A DNA stretch of 64,000 nucleotides from Gymnothorax reevesii. Its lineage: Eukaryota > Chordata > Actinopteri > Anguilliformes > Muraenidae. The number at the start of each line of letters is the position of its first letter. Positions within the stretch are counted from its first letter, which is position 1. A program made the translations under genes and the position numbers. The notes under the pieces are model-generated. The model was given only the letters and a program-made list of their open reading frames with translations. It was not told the origin of the DNA and did no database searches. Shown here piece after piece: positions 44,701 through 56,700 of the stretch. The DNA lies in NCBI GenBank assembly GCA_029721435.1, contig CM056583.1, positions 55,240,120 to 55,304,119 of the forward strand, read 5' to 3'.

Positions 44701-47700
44701 CAGAAAAGCCAACACTTATTTCACATCACGATATTACGATAGTCAAAATCCGTGATGATATTTTACTTTGAAATGGGATATCGATATAATATCGATATAT
44801 CGCCCAGCCCTAGATGCACTGTCAAATGCTGATATCGTCCATTGAAAATTTTAAAGGCCCGTACAACTGCTGCCTACTGTAGTTAAACCTGCAGTCCTAG
44901 AGGCATTTTTCGTACAGTCAGGTCGATCTGAGGACGAAACGTAAAATACCGCCTCTTTCGTGTCAGTGAAAACATATCTTCTCAATTAATTATATCTTTG
45001 GCTGCAACATGTTCAATGTGAGTAATGTTCTGAGAGATTATAGCTGGGCATACCAATATGGCAGCGGTTACTTCAAAATTATGACGTTATCAGCTATCCA
45101 GTTCTTATATATAGATCAGTGGGTGGATATTCCCGTGATGAAAGCGGACGTGACCAGCATCATGTAAACAAACCGGACGCAATATTTTTGTCTGTACCGA
45201 TAATGCGTCGCTGTTCTGAAATTCTGGTCCCCCCACACGACTTTCGTCCCTTAATGCACGTCACTTTGCATCATGATTACACCGATGAAATAAGGCTTGA
45301 CTTTGAGTCATACTCGCTAGCGAGCTAGTTGGCTACCTAGCTAGCAATAGTATAGCTAGCAAGGCAAAGTGATATTGAACGGTGTATCACAACTAGCACG
45401 CCAATGTAGTTTAGTTACATGGCCAACTGGCTAGTGAGCTAAAAAGGCTACAGTTCTACGTTCTCACAATGGAATACTCGCAAGCGGGCTATTTGGCTAG
45501 CTAGCTAGCAAGATAAAGAGACGTCAATAACTATAATGTTATAGCTAGCATGCCAATGTATTTCTCATCCTTAAGTCCCTTTCACACCGGATGCGAAACA
45601 AATTTTTAATTCAAAGTCTAAAATTTAAAATTTAAAAATCTAAAATTTAAAATGTCAATGTATTTACCACATGAAGACTCATCTCTCATAGCATATTGCA
45701 TCAAGTCTCTCATGAGGGACTTACCGAATGCTCCTCTGCTCGCACCAGCAGGCCGCTGATGTCCAGCATCCAGAAGAGAAGGTCATGCACGCTTGCATGA
45801 ATTCAAAGGAAATGCGACACGCTCATCGCATTCACATTGCTTATCCCCATGTAACACACTTTCCGCAAATCAATTTTTGTCTAATAATGTTCCAGTCAAT
45901 GTCATATCTTCTATTCCTTGATCAAAGAATGAGCTTGTTTGTTATTCGTATTCAGAATTTAATGGATTGAAACGCATTTCATGTTCAGATCCCCGCGGGT
46001 GACTCTGCTCATCTGCTCCCTGCAGGAGCGCGAGTTTTGGGGTTGTGATCTCCTGGGATGTCTGAGTCATGCTTGCTCAGATTGTTCCAGAGTATCACTT
46101 GAGCAGAGTCACCGCCGACTTCAAATGTATGTCATTCCAAATAAATGTGACCTGAGTGTCCTGTCTGAAATGCAGCGTCAGTGTTAGTTCAGACCGGCAC
46201 GGAAGTCAGTCTTGGCTCCACCCCTTGTCCAGTTGCACTGGACTTCAGCATCTCGTACTTAATTCGCGCATCTTTTTAAATAAGCTGGCGCTCTCCATCT
46301 CACCTAACCAAGCTCTACCATTCCCACCAAGACCCATTACAGATCCGTGCAAACATCCCCTCTACCTCTCCAGCCTCCCCCTCTCCAATGGCACAGTCTT
46401 TGGAAGTACGTGTGTCATACTCTTGTCTTTATATGGTATTGGCATTGTTTTGTATGATATCGACATTGTAAACTGCGTGATCTTTCATTTCATTTTGAGC
46501 GCTGGCTGCTGCTGTCTTGATCCGGTCCTGATCCAGTTCTGCACCATCCTCGGCATGCCACTTCCTGGTGCTACAGATGCCACTGTTCAGATGGACTTAA
46601 ATAGAAGTCTTTTGCCATTTTACTCTATTTGACTTTATTTTGTTATCATTTAGCTAGCCCGCAGAGGATGGGCTTCCCCACTATAGTCGGGTTCCTCCTG
46701 AGATTTCTTCCCGCTGGGGAGTTTTTTCTCACCACTGTTTGAGGATTTCTCTCCCTACTGGGAGTTTTTTGCCTCATTTGCTGTAGGGGGGAATAGACTG
46801 GGCACTGCCCTTTCATTTATTTAATCTCTCAATGTAAAGAGTCTTTGTGTCAGTCTCTGAAAAGTGCTATACAAATAAATTGAATTGGACTGAATTGAAA
46901 TTTTAAACACTGTGAACCAGGCTCTGTCGGGGGGGTTGTGATCTCCTGGGATGTCTACATCATGCTTGCTCAGATTGTTCCTGAGTATCACTTAAGCAGA
47001 GTCACCGCCAAATTCAAATGCATGTCAATTCCAAATAAATGGTTAAATCTGACGTGGGTGTCCTGTCTGAACCTCGGTACTTCTGATTTGATGAGTAAAA
47101 TTACACTGAACAAAATTCAAATGCTGGGCTTGAAATGCTGCATAAATGCATCAAAACCGAAGACTCAAATTTTTCACCATTTTTTTCTTTTTTTTAATTA
47201 AATACAAAGTTTGATTGACCCCCAGGGTAGATGACAGAAAATGTTCAGGCATGAAAGCTATAGTGCGTCACGTATGTCGCCCCCTAGAGGAATTTTACTT
47301 TATTACCACAATACAGCCGGCATTTCCACCTGCCCTATGCCCAGTTTCTTTAGTTCGTCACGGCACTGTTCTACTCTTCTGTGCCAACTACGCAAATGCT
47401 ATTACTCGCAAATTATTCCACAAATCTCAGAGTCCGACAAATGTAACCAATTTAGTTCCTCGACAAAGTCCAACTTCGTTTGAATTAAAGCGAGTAGTGA
47501 ACTCAGAAGGCTTGAAATCTTCGGCGCTGATCCAAACAAAACAAGTCACGTGGGGTCAGGAGCTCTCGATAGGAGACTCTCCGCTCTTCCTCCTCTTCCC
47601 TTCTTGTTTTAAAATAAAACACGTAATTTCCTGTGTGCCAGCGGGGGAATGTTGCCGGTCGACACGGAATAAAAACAAAAAATACTGAAAAATACTGCGA

Positions 47701-50700
47701 GATGTTAGAGGAGCCGATCGGCTTAATCAGCATTGCGTCATCTGCTCTAGTAGTGGCTTGGATAAAACGGAAATTTACGGACATGTAAAAGTTACATACT
47801 ATAGCTTTAAGATCTTTTCCCCCATACAGTACTTTAGCAGTTTCACTTCCTTTTAAAATCACAAAAGATGCCATAACTTTTATGGGTAGTGCTGTAAGAG
47901 CACAGGCAGTGGGGGTATTTGCAGAAGTGATTGAAACAGGGACTTAAAGGAGAATTCCAGTGTGAAATTGACTTGTGGTGTACTGAAATAAGATAACGAG
48001 TACTAACTTTTGTCGAATACCCCACCTCCGTACGCACGCAACATTTTGAAATAAATGGCTTTTTAGCCGACGCTCCCAACAAGGTTACAATGGCAGCGAA
48101 TCGGGCATTGCGTTGCCATGCAAAGAAATCACTATTTTTTTCATCATTAACAAGGCTCAAAGTAGCTCCACACTTCATCGGAAGAATTCCGAGGGCCCTG
48201 ACATTTAAAACGAGGCACTAAGAACTTGCTATGCCCGTGTTATTTTATTGCTGTTTATTTGTAAATTTAATAAAAATAACCATTTTTGAATATTTGTTTC
48301 TGCCCAATTTTTGTGCATCATTCATCTGAAGTGGGTCACGTCAGGAGCCTGTGAACCTAACATTTCTGACACGTTTATAAATCTCACAAAATAAAACTTA
48401 AATTGATGCCACCTTGCCAAACTTTAATTATATATCAATTGTTATCAAACTCCCCTACAAATCAGTGCATGCAGCCACTGAGCCCCTCTGCTAATTTTCT
48501 TTTAGGGGATAATTTTTTTCTTAACGTGTGTAGAATGTCTGTCATTGCCCTCCTGCGGTTAAACAGAGTAATTACTGCCCAGTCAACATAGCAGCATAAT
48601 TTTTTCCTATTGTTTTATTGTGTGTTTATATCAAAGTTCACAGTGAGGTATATGATGCAATTGCTCCATGAATAAAGGCACTGGCACATAATCATTTAAT
48701 GAGTGATGATGTTGGTTACATCCAGAGCACGCTAAACCCTCCAGAAATTCCCAGCTCATTGAGCCAGACTCATCGATGCTGCTCTCCAGTCGGCGCCATT
48801 TCATGACGTCATCAGCTTATGCAGTGGCAGATCAATTGGCTGCCTCATAAAGGGAAGCGTGCCGTCTGTCAAGGTGAAGAGCTCAGATGTTTTCTATGCA
48901 CGTTAAATGGATAGTTCACCCAAAAAACTAAATTTACACATCTACTCACCTCAAGGCTAATCAAAGGGTCTGAATTTCTTTCATCCTCAAATCACTGAGT
49001 TATAAAGCAAAACAGCACTGAAGACAAATCCCAATCAACTGAAGTCAGAGGTGACCACGCTTTCCAGCTTGAAAAGCATCTAAAAAACACAAAATGCCTC
49101 CATATTGCTCATGCGGCATAGTTCCAGGGTCTGTAAGCCCCCGGCATTCAAATTTGACTCTTAGACGTCTTTTCACCATGTTTTTAGCCTGAATGTCCAA
49201 TTTACCCACTTAGCTAGGAGCCCCGTTTATCTTAACGGAAGAAGTTGACCAAGCTACGGTGGCCGATAAGGGTGAATGCGCTGTTCAGTCAGTGAATACT
49301 GCAAAACTCCAGCGTGTTTCTCCAAATGGAGATGTTTAGTGCCATTGCAGCGTATTTGACCTCGTCAGCCACTGTAGCTGGTCGAACTTCTTCCTTGAAT
49401 ATAAACAGGGTTCCTAGCTAAGTGGCTAAATTGGATATTAGATTGGATATTAAAGCAACAAACATAGTGGAGAGACATATTTGCGAGTCAAATTTGAATG
49501 TCGGGGCTCTTGAACACTTGGATTACGCCGCACAAGCAGCATCGAGGCATTAGGTGTTTTTTAAATGTTGTTTTTTACGCTTGAAAGCGTGGTCACCACT
49601 GACTGCAGTCAATCTGGATCGGTCTTCAATGCTGTTTTCACAAAACATTCCAAAAGAGTTTTGAGGACAAAAATTCAGTCTTAATTTTCTGTTTTGTTCT
49701 AAAATATTTTATCCTCCTGTTCATTGTATTTGAAAATACACTAATGAATATTCATAATAAATATGGACTTGATTCTCTATGATGACTTTGGTTTTTTTCT
49801 TGCACTTGTCAACTTTGTCTCACATCATCATATTTTGACTCATTTTGAATCATGCCCAAAAAGTCACTTGGTCAGAGCCATTAGACAAATATATACAGAA
49901 ACACACATCTGATTCAAGCCTACCTTGGAGAACTAGAAAAGATGCCAAAAATACATCAGCCAATCAAAGGCCAGCACAGCCAAAAATTGTGGCAAAAAAA
50001 AAAAGTCAGGGCCATAAGAAAAACATGCGCACCATGATCTAATTGGCTAAGCAATTTGTCCTCTCCCTCTCCACCTCAACCCCCCAGGGCTCCCTTGAAA
50101 AGGAGATTTAAATCTCAACAGGACTCCACTGGTTAAACTACAAATAAATAAATTTTAAAAAGTGCAATCCAAATCTGACCAGTGGAATTAAATAAGTCAA
50201 TAATGTGTCAGCCAATCAGAGGCCCATGGGGCCATAATGGATTACAAATTGAGGCGAAAACAACACTTGGTCAGGGACATGAGACAAATAAATATGGCAC
50301 ATTTGATCCAAATCTGACCAGTGGAAGTGGAGAAGACAAATGTATCAGCCAATCAGAGGCCAGAGCAGTTGAAAAATGACAACACTTGGTCAGGGCCATG
50401 AGAGGATCATTTGTACCAAGTGTGATCCAGATCAGCCTGGTAGAACTTGGGAAGTCATTTTAACTATAAGTGGACAGAGATGCTGCACCATGCCAATAGC
50501 TCACCCATGGTACTTCGGACCAGGGAGGGCAGCAAACTCCCTCCACAGTGCAAATCGGAGTAATAGTCTTCTTTTCGCATTCACAAAGCCTCACTGTCCC
50601 AAAACAGGTTTACTGAAAACTTTTCAGAAACATCCAAGAAAGTCACAAATACCTTTTGGCAGTACTGAGGTGGCCACCAAACAACTTCACTGTCCCTCGG

Positions 50701-53700
50701 GTTAGGCACGGACTTGAGAATATGCTTCTTACACCTGGTTGGAGGTAATGACGCATGAATAAGAAAGCAAATCCGTCATCGTCACTAGGCAGAAAAACCT
50801 GTCCAAGGCAACAAGATTCTACTGGCTTTTCACACTACAGCTCTAGATTTCCATATAAAAGAAACAGATTTGTTTTCCCCTCCCCCTTTCAGGGTCTTGA
50901 CGCCTTAATGGTGGCATTTCAGTATTCATGATTCATTCTAGATGTCCATAGCTGCAGTGTTAGTGTTGCCAGCCCTGTTTTGTAGAAGTCTTGTATCAGA
51001 CTTGCAGACTTGTATAATATAAATCACTTGTATAAGTTACCTCCACTGAGATTATCTAGCAAAGTACTTCAGTGTATTAGATTTAAAGTGAAAGACCACT
51101 TTTGTCGGAAGACAACAGCAAATGAAAAAAAAATTTTTTTGGGAACTTTAAGATAACGCTAAACATACAGATTGAAATTGTCATTGAATCCACAATTTTC
51201 CCATGAACAGCAACATCAACTGTCCAATAGCTCTGACTGCAAGAGGTAACAAAACAAAACAAAACAAAAAAAAATCAAGCGGTACAATCCGAAGTTTGGA
51301 CCTTACTGAGCGTTCTGACACTGAACAGCTGAGCAAACTGGCAATTTAACGGTCTGTGAAGAATTGTATCCACCAATACAACAACTAGGCTACAATATAA
51401 CCACACAAAAATGACAGTAGCATTTTTATGACACAACAAAAACAATTCTTAGTTGATTCTATGGGGATAAGTCAACATTGCACAGCTCGTAGTAAAATGT
51501 GTTCAGAAAAAAGTCCATTCTGGAAGTTTAGGGGCCAGCTAAAATGGCCATCCGCCATACGGTGCCCTTGCAATAAGCAGACACGAGGCAGGAGACAGTT
51601 CACCCTTTTATACAGCGCTTCAGTGGGGAAACAGTCACATATATGAATGTATGCAGACAGGAAAGTGTGTATGGATGGTATCCCTGAAGGAAAAAATTAA
51701 ACAAATATTGTAAATAAACCATTGAATATGCATAGCTATCTAACAATGGTGCCAACTAGGCTAATCACATTAGCCAAAACATAAATTAATTCGCTAGCGG
51801 TGTGAACAAATCAAATCTGCGGCAAACTTTCCGGACCACAGAAAGAGCAAATCATCTTAACAGCTCGTAACGGTAATACTTGCCCTAATGCAAATATCCA
51901 CTAAATATACTGAACCACAAAAGAAACGCAAGTCAGCCTAATTAAAGGCAGACTGGAAAATAAGTTTGCGCGTAATAATTTTAGAAAATCAAATTACTAC
52001 CGCGTGCACATTTACACTTGTTTCATCAAACTTTTCTTTATTTTGGGGTTACTTCAACTGAGTAACCATAAGAGTACATTTACGGACTAGCTAGCTTGCG
52101 TTTCTTTTGTTGCTCAGCATAGAATAAATAGACAGACATTTAAACTCGTTAACAATGAAACAGAGAGAGAGAAAAAAAAAGACAAATTAATCTTCCATTG
52201 TTTGACAACCAACACGGACAGGCAAAGGGAGTACTTGCATCGTCATTTTTCGTCTTGAATAGGTTAAAGCTCAAAACGAGAGGGTGATTTACAACCTCAA
52301 TTCCAAAAAAGTTGGGATGCTGTGTAAAATGTAAATAAAAACAGAATGTAATGATTTGCAAATCTCGAAAACCCACATTTTATTCACAGTAGAACATAGA
52401 CAACATATCAGATGTTGAAAGTGAAGGCAGCAATACATCTCAAAAAAGTTGGGACAGGGGCAAAGAGAGGCTGGAAAAGTGGGACTAATAAAAAAACAGC
52501 TGAAGGAGCATTTTACAAGTAATTAGGTTAATTGGCAACAGGTCAGTAACATGGCTGGGTATAAAAAGAGCATTTCAGAGAGGCAGAGTCTCTCAGAAGT
52601 AAACAAGGGCAGAGGTTCACCAATGTTTGAAAAACTGTCTAAAAATTGTGTAACAATTTAAGAAAAATGTTCCTCAATGCAAATTTGTGAAGACTTTGAA
52701 TATCCCACCACCTACAGTACATGATATCATCAAAAGATTCAGAGAATCTGGAGAAATCTCTGTGTGCAAGGGACAAGTCCAAAGGTCAATATTGGATGCT
52801 CATGATCTTTGGACCCTCAGGCGGTACTGCATCAAAAACAAGCATGATTCTGCACTGGAATTGACAGCATGGGCTCAGGAACACTTCCAGAAATCATTGT
52901 CTGTGAACACGGTTTGCTGTGCAATCCACAAATGCAAGTTAAAGCTGTATCATGCAAAGAGGAAGCCATATGTGAACATGATCCAGAAACACTGCTGTCT
53001 TTAAAATGGACAGAGGCAAAATGGAAATCTGTTCTGTGGTCAGATGAATCAAAAATTTAAATTCTTTTTGGAAACCACAGACGCTGTGTCGTGCAGACTT
53101 AAGAGGACAGGGATCATCTGGCTTGTTATCAGCACACAATTCAAAAGCCTGCATCTCTGATGGTATGCGGTTGCATTAGTGCCTATGGCGTGGGCACCTT
53201 ACACATCTGGAAAGCACCATCAATGCTGAGAAGTATATAGAGGTTTTACAACAGCATATGTAAAACAGACAATCGTATCTTTCAGGGAGGCCAGGCCTTG
53301 TGTATTTCAGCAAGACAATGCTAAACCACAAACTGCATCCATCACAGCAACATGGCTTCGCATTAGAAGGGTTCGAGTGCTAAACTAATGTGCGTGTAGT
53401 CCAGACCTTTCACCAATAGAAAACATTTGGGGCATCATAAAACAAAAAATCCAGCAAAGACCACCAGAAAACCCTACATCAAACAAGAGTGGGACAACAT
53501 GAGCTGAGCTGGACTCATTTCTTGAACGTAACAGTATCTTGAGGGATAGCCAGCATGGTTTCCGTAAGGGAAGGTCATGCCTGACAAACCTTCCGGAATT
53601 TTTTGAAGAGGCCACCAAGACATATGACCAGAGCAAGGCTAATGACATCATATACTTGGACTTTCAGAAAGCATTTGATACAGTACCGCATAAGAGACTG

Positions 53701-56700
53701 ATTTTTAAAATGAGCTCCATTGGAGTTGCAGGAGGTATTCTGGAGTGGATTCAAAACTGGTTACAGGACTGAACACAGAGTGGTGGTCAGTGGTGTCTTA
53801 TCTGAGCTAGGTGTGGTGGGGAGCGGTGTACCCCAGGGATCGGCGTTGAGACCCCTGCTGTTCCTCATCTACATTAATGACCTTGAAAGAAATATTGAGA
53901 GCAGATTAGTTAAACTTGCAGATGATATTAAATTGAGGGGTTTGGCAAATAGGTCAGAGTCCACTAAAGTGATTCAGGATGATTTGGATAGAATCCAGAA
54001 TTGGGCAGAAATGTGGCAAATGAAATTTAATGTTGCAAAATGTTTTTATTACCTACATGTACGACTTTACATTAGATGGGATAACTTCATGGGAGGTTTA
54101 AAACTGGAATGTGCTCCACACGAGAGATCTAGGAGTGATTGTTGACCGAACACTCACAGGCTCTAGCCATTGTGCCGTAGCAGTTAAAAAAGCCAATCGG
54201 ATGCTGGGATACATTGCCAAATGTATTGACTACAAATCTAAGGAGGTGATGCTTCTTTTGTACTACACATTCGTCAGACCACATCTGGAGTATTGTGTAC
54301 AATTCTGGGGACCATTCTTTAACATATAGGGGCTCTAGAGAAAGTTCAGAGAAGAGCCACTAAGCTAATTCCAGGTATAAAAGATGAAAGCTATGAAGAG
54401 GCTGAAGATCCTTAATCTCTTTAGTCTTAGGAAAAGGAGACTAAGGGTAGGCATGAGACAAAAAAAAACAAGAACGCCCGTGTTTGAACACCCTCGGCCT
54501 GACTTATGAAGTGTCCCAGAACAATTATACAATCAAAGTAGAATTCCACAGAACATACATTTACAAATACAAAAATGCCCAAAGTCCCACAAAAATTTTG
54601 GAAAATTCAAATTTTTTTCTCTAATCTAGAGCTCCGCATATATATGATCGTACCCCCAGATATAAACCCCCTAGCTCAAATGCTTCATCAAAATCAGTCC
54701 AGGAAATTTTTTTTTTCAAAAACGCCAAAAATGCCATTTTTTCCCCCAAAAATGGTCCGATCTGAAAAATTCTTTCCAGGCCTGGATTCCCTACATTACC
54801 GTGAATGTTTTGGCATGGGTAACTAGTTTATTGATGCTGACTTTAGAGGTGCACACACGGACAGACAGACAACAAACTGATGAATATACCCTGAAGTCAG
54901 GCCAAGGGTAAAAACTTTTTAAAAGTGTCCTTTTCATTATTGCAATTGATAAAGTTTGGAAAAACAAACATTTTGAGACCAAGATTACCCAAATCGGACA
55001 AGAAATGAGGAAGTTACGGCAAATTCAGTCTCCAAAATCTGGCATTATTATTCCTTTTGTTTTACATGCTTTTCAATGAAGGGAATCGTGATCAGTAAAA
55101 GAGCTAAACACCATTAATTCTTTCTTTCTTGGAAATAATACACAAAACCTCCCAAGACACCATTGGAACAATAGATGCTTACTGCCTACATCATGATTAA
55201 TTCATTAACCATAGTTATTAATTGATTTAATAAGTAGCAGAAAATCTAAGTTATGCCTGTAATTTGTGTTTTATTGAAGGATAAAAAGATGAAATACTGA
55301 AAGTAAATTAATATAATTTACATTATTAGTTCTAGTCAGTCCTTTATTAGTAAATTTAGTGAATTAATTCATCAACCAACTGCTTCCCATTATACATCAT
55401 GCGTTTGTGCTCTACTATTCCAGTTCATTGCGTTCCATAGATTAGTATTTAACAGAATGTCAAGAGAATGCAATAAAATTTCCAACAAACTTCCAGATAA
55501 CTATAACCCCAATTCCGAAATAGTTGGGACAAAGTGTGAATTGTGAATAAAATCAAAACGCAATGACTTTAAAATCACAGGAGCCGGTATTTTATTCACA
55601 GTAAAACAGAGATAAAATGGCAAATGTTAAAACTAAGAAATTTCACAATTTTATCCACAAAATGAGGTCATTTCAAATTTTATGGCTGCTACAGGTCTCA
55701 AAAAAGTTGGGACAGGGGCCTGTCTACCATGGTGCAGCATCCCTTCTTTTTAACAGAGAGTAGAGGCATCTGGGCATTAAGGAGACATGTTTCTTGAGTT
55801 TAGCCCTCGGAATTTGAACCTACTCTTCTTTAATACAGGCTTCCAGCTGCAGGAAAGTTTTGGGTGTCCTTTGATGGACTTTTCATTTAACTATGCGCCA
55901 AATGTTCTCAACGGCTTAAATGATTTAAAATGCCTTCGGGAAGAAGCCTGAGTTTAGATTTCGCTAATTGCAGGTGCTCTGCCCTTCCTTTAATCTGCTC
56001 CCATGTACTTGGCCTAAATAACAATCAAGCAATTTAGCCAGTAGCCTATAACGATTAAGAAGTGATGGTGAAAAGCAGACAAATCTAACTGGGCTACAGT
56101 GTCAGATTGAAAGAATGCCAATAATTTGAACTATTAGAAAAAGTCTTCCTCTCATTGTAGCATGTTAGGACATTATTAAAGATTAATTTAAAAGAGATGT
56201 GTCATAATATCGCCCTTGATTTTAAGCGTCAAAAAATACACAAGGTGGAAACATTCTCAAAAGCGGATGAAACGTGAATGTGAGAAATTCTCAGTCGCAC
56301 GAAATGGCGTGGCAATGGCAATCGTGTTCAAGCAGATCTGAGCTTTCTATGGCCATTTAAATTTTAAAATGCAGCAATTAAACATGCTGTCTTAATAAAC
56401 AGCTCTCCTAATTCAGCTTAGAGAGTAAACAAATCCACCATTTGATTGCTAATCAAGCAAAGTACAGGAAAAGGTTAACTTTCCTTAGAGTAGCCTCACT
56501 GGTTTACAAGAGACTATTCTGTTGCCCTTTACACCCAACAGGCGACATCGACGATTCCAGGCGTTCAAAAACCCCTTTCACAACATTATTGTCCGTTGAA
56601 ACTTCACCAGTATTGGGGTAAAATATTGTTTTTAAGGTCCACTTACCTTAGAATTAATCCGATAGGCTGGTCTTGCTTTTGACGGGTGTCGAACAGGACA

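Noticed and set aside
46156..46632. 158-residue + strand open frame
   Set aside because: It runs across a dispersed repeat that also occurs, split, at 38898-41280. No domain is visible.
47215..47688. 157-residue + strand open frame
   Set aside because: It lies within a probable short DNA-transposon derivative and shows no protein family features.
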